DNA of 36,958 nt, taken from NCBI GenBank assembly GCA_964574105.1, contig CAZNKH010000003.1, positions 1-36,958 on the forward strand, written 5' to 3'. This DNA comes from UBA9988 sp964574105. Lineage in GTDB: Bacteria; Patescibacteriota; Minisyncoccia; Phycocordibacterales; UBA9988. Positions within the stretch are counted from its first letter, which is position 1. Each line of letters opens with the position of its first letter. The notes beneath the pieces are model-generated. The model did no database searches. It saw only the letters and a program-made list of their open reading frames with translations, and was not told the DNA's origin. A program made the position numbers and the translations under genes. Of the stretch, positions 30,211-36,958 are shown one piece after another.

Positions 30211-31305
30211 TTACCGATTCATCGGCATAACAAGATAGAGAAAAGAATTATCTCCATCATCCCGAACAAGTAGTGGTTTACCACGACCATTACACCCAAT
30301 AAACACCGTAGGATGATGTAAAATAGATAACACATCAACTAAATAGCGCACATTAATATTCATTTGAAGATCTTCACCATCAACAATTGATTGTAATGAT
30401 GATGAGTACTCCCCCTTCTCTGTATTTTGGGAATAAATCATAAAAAGAGCATCACTCACTTGGATAGTGAGTTGAATTTGATTTGTTCTATCACAAAAAA
30501 TGTGAGCAAGTCGTAATGTGTTTACTAAATCTTGTTTTGGTATTTTTGATGTAGTTGAGAAAGAAGATGGTATTAATTGTGGGTAATCTGGATATACCCC
30601 ATCAATGAGTCGTGAAGTAATGGTGTAGATTCCACTTTGAATTGAAATGAGTGATGGTGAGAGTAGAATTTTTGAATCTTCATCACTCCCTTCTAAAATT
30701 CTTGCTATTTCAAGTGCATTCTTATAAGGGATAATTGCTTTAAATTCGTTCAATAATTTTATAGGAAATTTTTTTTCAGCTAACCTAAATCCATCAGTTG
30801 AAACAAAGAGTAATTCTGAATTATGAGAATATAAATACACACTCGCTATTTCTGGTTTTATATCACTTAATGATGCCGCAAATACCACAGATTGTATCCC
30901 GGAAGTAAGTAGTGATGTATTTAGTATGTATTCATTATTTGTTTCATTTTTAGGAAGATTTGGATAATCATCACTCGGAATACTTTTAATGATTGTATTA
31001 AGATTTGGAGTAGTAATAGTTATGTTACCGTTCACATCCTCAATAGTAAGCATTTCATGAGTTGAGTTTGAAAGTACTGAAATAAGTAATGAACCAGGAA
31101 CAACAACAATTCCTTCTGTAATCACTTTTGCTGGTATCACAATCTCAACGCCAATATCAAGATTAGTTGATTTAATGATTATTTTGTTTTTTACTGCCTG
31201 TATATAAACATAAGAAAGTATAGGAAGCGATAAATTTTTACTCGTCACACGATCAGCTGTTACTAATGCGTTCTTAAGTTTTTCTTTCACACATTCTACT
31301 TTCAT
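30211..31305 (-). CDS. dnaN: DNA polymerase III beta sliding clamp
   Basis: The clamp encircles DNA and tethers polymerase. The three-domain protein (364 aa) shows MKVECVKEKLKNALVTADRVTSKNLSLPILSYVYI, then FAASLSDIKPEIASVYLYS and VSTDGFRLAEKKFPI in domain II, and the C-terminal peptide-binding end FLYLVMPMNR, close to the canonical VMPMR. Coding sequence is distinctly AT-rich, like dnaA. It lies 218 bases downstream of dnaA in the usual order. Confidence 0.97.
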   Translation of the reverse strand: MKVECVKEKLKNALVTADRVTSKNLSLPILSYVYIQAVKNKIIIKSTNLDIGVEIVIPAKVITEGIVVVPGSLLISVLSNSTHEMLTIEDVNGNITITTPNLNTIIKSIPSDDYPNLPKNETNNEYILNTSLLTSGIQSVVFAASLSDIKPEIASVYLYSHNSELLFVSTDGFRLAEKKFPIKLLNEFKAIIPYKNALEIARILEGSDEDSKILLSPSLISIQSGIYTITSRLIDGVYPDYPQLIPSSFSTTSKIPKQDLVNTLRLAHIFCDRTNQIQLTIQVSDALFMIYSQNTEKGEYSSSLQSIVDGEDLQMNINVRYLVDVLSILHHPTVFIGCNGRGKPLLVRDDGDNSFLYLVMPMNR

Positions 31306-31523
31306 AATAATTAAATTCTTTTTTTAAGAAACACTTATTATTAGTGTTGTTGATAATGTAGATAAGTTTTAAAAAAAGAGTTCATTGTTGAGTTTTTTAT
31401 GAGAATTGATTGTGTATATTTTATGAATAGAAGGTATATAATTGAGTAGATTATTTTTTTATATTTATATTTTTGGATTTGTTATCTACTGTTTACACAC
31501 TAATAGATCACAAGTTATTAACA
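31306..31523. other. AT-rich dnaA-dnaN spacer, origin candidate
   Basis: This 218-base spacer is very AT-rich, with T and A runs (31364-31376, 31452-31475) suited to unwinding. It contains near-matches to the DnaA box TTATCCACA: TTATCTACA on the minus strand (31357-31365), TTATCTACT (31482-31490) and TTATTAACA (31515-31523). A TTTACACAC follows the second. None is exact. In many bacteria oriC lies beside dnaA in such a spacer. Confidence 0.5.
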
Positions 31524-32867
31524 TTAGTTATAAAGTAGTGATCGTATTTGTTCAACTTCTTGCGTAATAAGATTATTTTGTTTTATTTCCTCTTTTATTT
31601 TTTCATAAGCATGCATAACAGTTGTATGATCTCTCCCGCCTAATTTTTGCCCAATATACGGGTAGGAAATATTAAAGTCTTCACGAAGGATATACATAAT
31701 AATTTGCCTTGGTTTTACCACCTCTTTTCTTCTTGTTTTTTCATAAAGTATCTTTTCATCAATACTATAGAATCCAGCAATAATCTTAAGAACATCTTTA
31801 ATAGAGATTGTTTTTTGTGGTTTTATAGTATTTTTTATAAGTTTCTTTACTTCACTGAGATTTAAATTCCTATTTTTTAATTGACATTGACAAATAATAG
31901 AGTTAAGGACTCCTTCTAATTCTCTAATATTTCCCTTAATTACTGATGCAATGTACTCAATAATCTCATCTGATGGAGAAAAATCACTATGTTTTATTTT
32001 TGATTTTAATATTGCTAAACGGGATTCATAATCTGGTAATGCAATATCAACGATCATTCCACCCTCAAAGCGAGACCGTAATCGTTCTTCTAGGTTTGGT
32101 ATGTATTTTGGAATTTTATCCGATGAAAAAATAATTTGTTTATTTTGATCATATAAACTATTAAATAAATGAAATAATTCTTCTTGAGTCTTATCTTTGT
32201 TGGCAATAAATTGGACATCATCCATAATAAAAACATCATATTTTCGGTATTTTTCCTTAAAAACATTTGCCTTATTGTTTTGAATAGCATTTACTACCTC
32301 AATAACAAACTTCTCTGAAGTAATGTAGTACACTTTTTTATTCGGATGTAATTGTTTGATCGTATTCCCTATTGCTTGTGTAAGATGTGTTTTACCTAAT
32401 CCCGTACCACCATAAATATATAAGGGATTATACGCAGTTCCGGGAGATTTAATAATCGCTTGCCCTGCAGCGTAGGCAGTTTCATTAAATGGCCCGACAA
32501 TAAAAGAATCAAAAATATATTTTGGATTTAAATTATCTTCTTTATTTACATATAATTCAGATAGCTCTAATTGATCACGAAATAGCGGTTTAACTGGCTG
32601 TTCTTCAATTTTTATCTTTTCTCCACGGGTGACAATATACTCAACCTGTTTTATTTGTTCAGCGTGATTCCGCAGTGCTTTAAGAATAGAGAGGTGGTAC
32701 TTATTAGAGAGCCAATCTTTCACAAAAGCATTAGGGACTCCAAGATGTACTGTTCCTCCTTCTATTTTTAAAATCGCTGTATTACGAAACCATGTTCCAA
32801 AATTAGCTCTTGATACATATACTTCGATTTCCGCAAGCGCATTATCCCAAAGATCTTTGTTGTCCAT
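31524..32867 (-). CDS. dnaA: chromosomal replication initiator DnaA
   Basis: All four domains are present. Domain I is about residues 1-80 (LWDNALAEIEVYVSRANFGTWF), followed by a short linker. The AAA+ domain has Walker A GGTGLGKT (153-160) and Walker B VFIMDD (212-217), with the initiator-specific ILKSKIKHSDFSPSDEIIEYIASVIKGNIRELEG. Domain IV carries the signature GGRDHTTVMHAYEKI (from about 410). Length 447 aa is standard. The coding sequence is AT-rich compared with genes outside the origin block. Promoter TTGTAG-17-TATAAT lies upstream (-10 at 32896-32901), giving a leader of about 22 bases. Confidence 0.98.
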   Translation of the reverse strand: MDNKDLWDNALAEIEVYVSRANFGTWFRNTAILKIEGGTVHLGVPNAFVKDWLSNKYHLSILKALRNHAEQIKQVEYIVTRGEKIKIEEQPVKPLFRDQLELSELYVNKEDNLNPKYIFDSFIVGPFNETAYAAGQAIIKSPGTAYNPLYIYGGTGLGKTHLTQAIGNTIKQLHPNKKVYYITSEKFVIEVVNAIQNNKANVFKEKYRKYDVFIMDDVQFIANKDKTQEELFHLFNSLYDQNKQIIFSSDKIPKYIPNLEERLRSRFEGGMIVDIALPDYESRLAILKSKIKHSDFSPSDEIIEYIASVIKGNIRELEGVLNSIICQCQLKNRNLNLSEVKKLIKNTIKPQKTISIKDVLKIIAGFYSIDEKILYEKTRRKEVVKPRQIIMYILREDFNISYPYIGQKLGGRDHTTVMHAYEKIKEEIKQNNLITQEVEQIRSLLYN

Positions 32868-33013
32868 AAGGTCTGCTCGTTATTTTTATGTTGCGATTAT
32901 AGTACCCTATGTGCCAAACTACAAACCATTACAATGTGTTAATAATGAGTGGATTATGGTGGATAAGTATGCTCTCTTGAAAAAAGTACATACATTTTGT
33001 ATACTCCATTCGT
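32868..33013. other. dnaA-rpmH divergent spacer with DnaA box and two promoters
   Basis: The transcription directions split here. It holds the dnaA promoter (minus, -10 TATAAT 32896-32901), the rpmH promoter (plus) and a near-consensus DnaA box TTATCCACC on the minus strand (32958-32966) just upstream of the rpmH -35. This box could autoregulate dnaA or form part of the origin. Confidence 0.55.
32977..33005 (+). promoter_or_regulatory. rpmH promoter (TTGAAA-17-TATACT)
   Basis: -35 TTGAAA (32977-32982), 17-base spacer, -10 TATACT (33000-33005), eight bases before the rpmH ATG, so the message should be leaderless or nearly so. Confidence 0.75.
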
Positions 33014-33148
33014 ATGTCATTTACCTATAATCCAAAAAATAGAAAGAGGCAAAAAACCCACGGTTTTCTTACTCGGGCAAAGACTCCTGCTGGGCGTGGT
33101 GTTTTATTGCGACGGATGCGAAAGGGTCGCAAAAAGCTTGCTGTGTAG
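33014..33148 (+). CDS. rpmH: 50S ribosomal protein L34
   Basis: This 44-residue basic protein is bL34: MSFTYNPKNRKRQKTHGF, LTRAKTPAGRGVLLRR and MRKGRKKLAV match the family almost end to end, with the usual KR at the start of the helix. Residues 2-4 (SFT) differ a little from the common MKRTYQP opening. It heads the conserved rpmH-rnpA-yidC cluster next to dnaA, and rnpA begins 11 bases after its stop. Confidence 0.97.
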   Translation: MSFTYNPKNRKRQKTHGFLTRAKTPAGRGVLLRRMRKGRKKLAV

Positions 33149-33159
33149 CCATATAGTAT

Positions 33160-33492
33160 ATGTTACCTAAAAGAAATCGGCTAAAAAGGGCCGATTTTTC
33201 TGTCCGTAGAAAATGGATAAGTTACACTAATGCTTTTATGATCATTCGCATTACTTCCTCTACCGCCGAGACTAAAATCTCAGTGGTGGTTCCAAAGGTG
33301 GTAGTGAAAAGTTCTGTTCGTCGTCATCGTGTCAAGCGCATACTCTACGCAAGTATTGAAGGACATAATTTTATTACTAATGGTGTAGATATGGTGCTCC
33401 GTCTCACTGCATATCCCTCTACAGTGAGTGAGAAGGAATTAAAGATGAAAACTGACGAACTTCTCACTTCTATTAAGAATATGCTAAGGTAG
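33160..33492 (+). CDS. rnpA: ribonuclease P protein component
   Basis: RnpA assists the RNase P ribozyme in cutting tRNA 5' leaders. The 110-residue protein shows the family start MLPKRNRLKRADFSVRRK and the RNA-binding RNR-type helix SSVRRHRVKRILYASI, where the usual KRAVxRNRxKR pattern is varied. The typical beta strand ISVVVPKVVVKSS precedes it. The N-terminal segment and length fit. It lies between rpmH and yidC as in most bacteria. Confidence 0.93.
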   Translation: MLPKRNRLKRADFSVRRKWISYTNAFMIIRITSSTAETKISVVVPKVVVKSSVRRHRVKRILYASIEGHNFITNGVDMVLRLTAYPSTVSEKELKMKTDELLTSIKNMLR

Positions 33493-33499
33493 TTTCTGT

Positions 33500-34198
33500 A
33501 TGTTCCATACATTTATATCCGAGCCGCTCTATAATGCCCTTGTATTTTTGACGGGGGTGCTCCCTGGGAATAGTATTGGACTTTCTATTATTGTTCTCAC
33601 TGTGTTGGTAAAGATAGTACTCATCCCTCTCCAAAACAGAGCGCTCTCTACACAAAAAGAGCTGAAAAAAATAGAGCCAGAGCTAAAAAAAATCAAAAAA
33701 GATACTGTTGGTAATCGTGAAGAGGAGGCCCGCCGTGTTATGGCACTCTATAAAGAACACCGAGTCAATCCTTTTGCCGGGTTTGCTGTTATTTTAGTAC
33801 AGATACCTATATTTATTGGCCTATTTCTTGTTTTTCGGGAAGGTTTGGAGTCTCTCAAATACGGGCTCTACTCATTTGTACACGCACCATCGCATGTTAA
33901 CACTCTCTTTCTCGGAGTTGATCTAGGAACAAAAAGTATTGTGTTTGCAGTAATTATTACCATTGCACAGTTTATTCACACAAAACTCTCTCTCCCCTCA
34001 TCCTCTCCAAGACAAAATGAAGAACGCTCGTTTGCCGAAGATTTTAATAGAAGTCTACAGTTCCAAATGAAGTATATTATGCCTATAGTGATTGGCGTGG
34101 TATCAGCTGGCCTCCCTGCCGCAGTTGCTCTGTACTGGCTTACCAACACACTCTTCTCTATTGCTTACGAACAGGGCTACAAACGCCTCTACGCGTAG
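33500..34198 (+). CDS. yidC: membrane protein insertase YidC
   Basis: YidC inserts small membrane proteins. The 232-residue product has the five-helix core of the Gram-positive type without a large periplasmic domain: N-terminal IGLSIIVLTVLVKIVLIPLQNRAL, the cytoplasmic hairpin of two charged helices (KELKKIEPELKKIKKD and REEEARRVMALYKEHRVNPFAGF), then helices near 95-120, 150-165, 190-215. The motif NPFAGFAVILVQIPIFIGLF is characteristic. It lies seven bases after rnpA and ends the rightward cluster. Confidence 0.95.
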   Translation: MFHTFISEPLYNALVFLTGVLPGNSIGLSIIVLTVLVKIVLIPLQNRALSTQKELKKIEPELKKIKKDTVGNREEEARRVMALYKEHRVNPFAGFAVILVQIPIFIGLFLVFREGLESLKYGLYSFVHAPSHVNTLFLGVDLGTKSIVFAVIITIAQFIHTKLSLPSSSPRQNEERSFAEDFNRSLQFQMKYIMPIVIGVVSAGLPAAVALYWLTNTLFSIAYEQGYKRLYA

Positions 34199-34214
34199 AC
34201 TCTACTTATAGATC

Positions 34215-35468
34215 TTATAGATCAGTAAGACGCACTGACCAGAGGGTTAAACTATTGTCGTTTATGTAGAAGAGGAGCGTCCCAGAAGAGTTTAGAGCAA
34301 GATTCCGTGCCTCTGTTCTTAGAGTCCCTGTGAGATTTGGATTCCATACGATCTCACTATCCCCTGTTTTTACATTAAATTTCCATATTTTTGTGTTGAA
34401 AGAAAGTTCTCCTCGATACCATGCGTCTGGAAATGAGACAGAAGGAATAGTGTCTGGCGCGGCACAATACAGCAATCCTTCTGTTTTTTGTGCCCACACA
34501 CACCAATAAGGAAAGGTATCAAATGATAGAGGTGTTCGATCTCCAGACTTCGGTGTATAACGAAAGAGATTTATACCACCATCCTCTCTGCTTTCTGAAG
34601 AGAGGACATACGAAAGAGAGGGAGATGGGAGTGAGGTAAGCCCTGCTATATTACCGAGTATCCGCGTTGCCGCTCCTGTTTGTGTATTAATACTTAAAAT
34701 AGTGCCCCGTACACGAGATGATCCCTTAGTCTCTAAAGTGAGAGTGCTCTCATTGGGCCAGAGAAGATTCCATTCAGCGAGTGGCGAGCGGTACACCTCC
34801 CGTTTTTTCCCGGTTGCAAAGTCGGTGATGTATACAACACTTCCTCCCGTACTCCCCTTCACCACAGTTGCATACCTATCTCGTTTTGGGGAGAGTGCGA
34901 TACTTGTAATTATTTGAGGGAGGAGAGATCCTGAATTTGCCGTAGAGCTTGCAGTAATGGCTGTCAGGCTCTTTTTAATGCTCTGTATATGCGTCTGTGG
35001 GCCTGAATTTGCCTCGTAGCGAGAAATAATGTAGTACAGGCTCTTAGTCTCCCCCACATATGCCTCCTGCACTCCAACCATTGTTGTATTGGCGATTTTT
35101 TCAACCGTGCTTGACGCAGTAGAGATGCGGTACACATGGCCATTACTCCGATCCACTGCAATTACTACCGTATTTGTTGCCGAGCCACCAAATACCCCAA
35201 ATCCGGCGATTGGGTTTGAAAGCAATTCCTGTGCCCTTACTCCTCCTCCTGTTACCGCTACCCCAAGTGTAGAACTCGCAGTGCTGGTTGCTGTAGTTAC
35301 TCCTACTTCTTCTCCAACAGGAAAAAGATCCTCTGGAGAACTTGTTGCGGTATTGACTGGCGCAGGTGCTGGCTGGTAGAAGAGTGTGTACCAGATGAGC
35401 CCTCCTCCAATAGAAAGAAGAATAACAATCGCGAGACCGAAGAGAATTTTAACAATAGTAGAAGACAT
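34215..35468 (-). CDS. membrane-anchored beta-propeller-like protein
   Basis: The 417-residue protein has an N-terminal helix (IVKILFGLAIVILLSIGGGLIWYTLF, about 5-30), a Pro/Thr/Ser linker, and a large outer region of repeated beta units such as NTVVIAVDRSNGHVYRIS, RDRYATVVKGSTGGSVVYITDFATGKKREVYRS and TLLFYINDNSLTLWSVRL, the pattern of a WD40/TolB-like beta-propeller. No catalytic motif is seen. It follows the pilin-like gene by six bases, so it may belong to the same secretion or adhesion apparatus. Function unknown. Confidence 0.65.
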   Translation of the reverse strand: MSSTIVKILFGLAIVILLSIGGGLIWYTLFYQPAPAPVNTATSSPEDLFPVGEEVGVTTATSTASSTLGVAVTGGGVRAQELLSNPIAGFGVFGGSATNTVVIAVDRSNGHVYRISTASSTVEKIANTTMVGVQEAYVGETKSLYYIISRYEANSGPQTHIQSIKKSLTAITASSTANSGSLLPQIITSIALSPKRDRYATVVKGSTGGSVVYITDFATGKKREVYRSPLAEWNLLWPNESTLTLETKGSSRVRGTILSINTQTGAATRILGNIAGLTSLPSPSLSYVLSSESREDGGINLFRYTPKSGDRTPLSFDTFPYWCVWAQKTEGLLYCAAPDTIPSVSFPDAWYRGELSFNTKIWKFNVKTGDSEIVWNPNLTGTLRTEARNLALNSSGTLLFYINDNSLTLWSVRLTDL

Positions 35469-35474
35469 GCTTAT

Positions 35475-36722
35475 TTAATTACGAGGACACGCACTCGTAC
35501 TCACATGGATATGGTTTCCTTCATCAAGAATATAGGCTTCTGGATCACAGGCTCTTGCCGCACTTATAATCTTTGTTTTGTTCCACTCGTCACCAAAGTC
35601 AACAGCCATAGATTTGTTCCCCGTAGTCCCTCCTCCGTAGTGACACGATCTGCACGAGTGTGAACACCCACTACAGTTTGCTTGATTACAAGAGGCTAGA
35701 TTACCTATATGCCTAGAGTCACTAATTGAGGAAATCTGTCCGACAGATGTATCAGGAATCTTCTCTCTCATGCAGGAGAGTAATGAAGTGACGGAGCTAG
35801 ACATATCTCCAGCCTGTCTCTCAATCCCTGTTTGATACTGCCATTGTCCAATTGTTGAAGTGTCTCCCCCTTCACTACCCCCAGAAGGATTGCTACATTG
35901 AGGGTAATTTAAAGTCTCGTTGGCTCTACGAGTCATCTCGGTATCCCTACATGCAGTGTTACTCGGTTTTGCTGAGTTACATTCATTCAGGCTGTTATAA
36001 GCAGAAGAAATACAGCTTTCGTCAGTGTTAATAAAATAATATTTTTTATTTTCAGTATCTATCATTCCACAACATATAGAAGAGGCAATCTGGTCCGCAC
36101 TAGCCGGCTTGTCACAGTTGTTTTTTGGTATTTCCACATATGGTAGAGGTTGGTTGTCTGGCCCGATGGAGACACAATTTTCCATCCATACACACTTTTT
36201 GTACCCATTTTGAGTGCAACGGCCCCATTCAGCGGCCTCCTCAGATTTATCTGTTTCTTTAGTCTCATGAGCCTCATCGCGAGTTCCATCTTTGCTATAT
36301 AATCCATTTGCAATACTTTGTGTGATAGGAGAGAACTTACCAATATCAAGCGAGAGAGTGTCGCTCGAGACTAAGTCCGGATTCACTGTTTGGAGAATGA
36401 GGAACGCAGATACCGCCAAAAGGAGGCCAAAAATAGCATTGGTAATGCGCACCCTCCCCTGTTCTTTACCGCTACCAGAGAATGAAGTGATGTATTGGAT
36501 GCCGCCAATCACAATCATAAGTACCGCAAGCACTGCCGCTACGGTAATAAAGGTGGTAAAGAGCGTTGACATATACTGACCAAATTGGACTCGGCTATTT
36601 TCACCCGCATTTACCACACTCGGCTCTAAGAGAATAATACCACCCCCTTCTGCTGCAAAAGCAACTGTGATGATGCTTGAAAAAATAGAGAATGCTACGA
36701 GTGTGTGAAGAATAATTTTCAT
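35475..36722 (-). CDS. VirB2/TrbC-like pilin segment fused to an M15-peptidase-like domain
   Basis: A signal peptide (IILHTLVAFSIFSSIITVAFA, cut near AFA-AE) is followed by two membrane helices, YMSTLFTTFITVAAVLAVLMIVIGGIQYI and ITNAIFGLLLAVSAFLILQTV, with the polar GSGKEQGR loop between. This is the plan of type IV secretion pilins in these bacteria. A Cys-rich spacer (about 14 Cys) leads to a C-terminal region CHYGGGTTGNKSMAVDFGDEW...EGNHIHVST whose His, Asp and HxH positions resemble the zinc ligands of M15 D,D-carboxypeptidases or phage lysins. A cell-wall-acting role is an inference. It starts two bases after the upstream partial gene. Confidence 0.6.
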   Translation of the reverse strand: MKIILHTLVAFSIFSSIITVAFAAEGGGIILLEPSVVNAGENSRVQFGQYMSTLFTTFITVAAVLAVLMIVIGGIQYITSFSGSGKEQGRVRITNAIFGLLLAVSAFLILQTVNPDLVSSDTLSLDIGKFSPITQSIANGLYSKDGTRDEAHETKETDKSEEAAEWGRCTQNGYKKCVWMENCVSIGPDNQPLPYVEIPKNNCDKPASADQIASSICCGMIDTENKKYYFINTDESCISSAYNSLNECNSAKPSNTACRDTEMTRRANETLNYPQCSNPSGGSEGGDTSTIGQWQYQTGIERQAGDMSSSVTSLLSCMREKIPDTSVGQISSISDSRHIGNLASCNQANCSGCSHSCRSCHYGGGTTGNKSMAVDFGDEWNKTKIISAARACDPEAYILDEGNHIHVSTSACPRN

Positions 36723-36724
36723 AG

Positions 36725-36958
36725 TTAAAAGGTATTTGTCCCAGATCCTAAATTAATTGTTCCTGACCACTCGGCTGATTGGAGTAGGTTACTTGTGTGC
36801 GCTCCCTCCACTCTAATGCGAGCAGTACCAGCGCTCGTCCCCTTTCGTAATATTGCCAGCATATCTGAGCCAGGCTCTGTGGGGAGAATTTTCCCATTCA
36901 AAAACCACGCAAGTGTTGTTGCTGGGACTCCAGCCGCATTAGTACTAAAGTAGTATGG
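36725..36958 (-). CDS. partial surface protein, C-terminal 78 codons
   Basis: The minus strand is open from the window edge to a TAA at 36725-36727. The visible residues include ATTLAWFLNGKILPTEPGSD, AGTARIRVEGAHTSNLLQSA and end TINLGSGTNTF. The alternation of beta-prone stretches, with WFLNGK and ARIRVEG, resembles an immunoglobulin-like or PKD-like repeat of an extracellular protein. The start and most of the protein lie outside the window. The stop is two bases before the pilin-like gene's ATG, so the two form an operon. Confidence 0.6.
   Translation of the reverse strand, partial: PYYFSTNAAGVPATTLAWFLNGKILPTEPGSDMLAILRKGTSAGTARIRVEGAHTSNLLQSAEWSGTINLGSGTNTF

Noticed and set aside
34198..34225. 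Terminator between the convergent yidC and propeller genes
   Set aside because: Only a short tandem TTATAGATC is present, without a stable stem and T-run.

Overview
This window looks like a scaffold from a Candidate Phyla Radiation (Patescibacteria) genome, most likely a parcubacterium. That placement is an inference. It rests on compact genes, short versions of universal proteins (a YebC with an internal deletion, a Mur ligase without its N-terminal domain, a small HolA), several genes without a Shine-Dalgarno site, tRNAs mostly without an encoded CCA, a type IV pilus gene set, and anchored surface proteins rich in Ser/Thr. TGA is used as a stop (ruvA, pilB, rluD), so the code is standard. 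Two runs of ten N (19039-19048 and 22587-22596) are scaffold gaps inside polA and pilB.

Left part (1-3300): tRNA-His, a small autonomous gene with its own promoter and terminator, then an accessory-looking segment with an ADP-ribosylglycohydrolase and an IPT/TIG-type surface protein flanked by an imperfect inverted repeat, ending at tRNA-Leu. From 3300 to 9760 almost everything is on the minus strand: rplS and rluD, tRNA-Val and tRNA-Arg, and a transcription unit running glycosyltransferase, ruvX, pilM, pilN, pilO and a small membrane protein, headed by tRNA-Ser and a degenerate tRNA-like element.

Middle (9800-22200): PAP2 phosphatase, a small membrane protein, rpsT with tRNA-Arg(GCG), a plus-strand operon of ruvA, a MurE-like ligase and a lamin-tail-like protein, then minus-strand units: tRNA-Lys and a SpoU methyltransferase; udg-xth-holA (base excision repair plus clamp-loader delta); a PD-(D/E)XK nuclease, an FKBP isomerase and a surface protein; a second small autonomous gene; tsaE-polA; and a lipoprotein with a His/Tyr/Arg-rich tail.

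Right part (22300-36958): pilB, a candidate structured RNA on the minus strand (24056-24221), ruvB-yebC-ruvC, a 46-residue acidic protein, tyrS divergent from a class A penicillin-binding protein, then the replication-origin block. There dciA-like, dnaN and dnaA read leftward and rpmH, rnpA and yidC read rightward. The 31306-31523 and 32868-33013 spacers are origin candidates. The window ends with anchored envelope proteins, including a VirB2/TrbC-like pilin segment fused to an M15-peptidase-like domain and a gene cut by the window edge.

Recurrent themes are Holliday-junction processing (all of ruvA, ruvB, ruvC and ruvX), pilus assembly split over two loci, and promoters whose -10 box lies only 6-11 bases before the start codon, which implies leaderless or nearly leaderless mRNAs. 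The strongest candidate for something undescribed is the RNA at 24056-24221.
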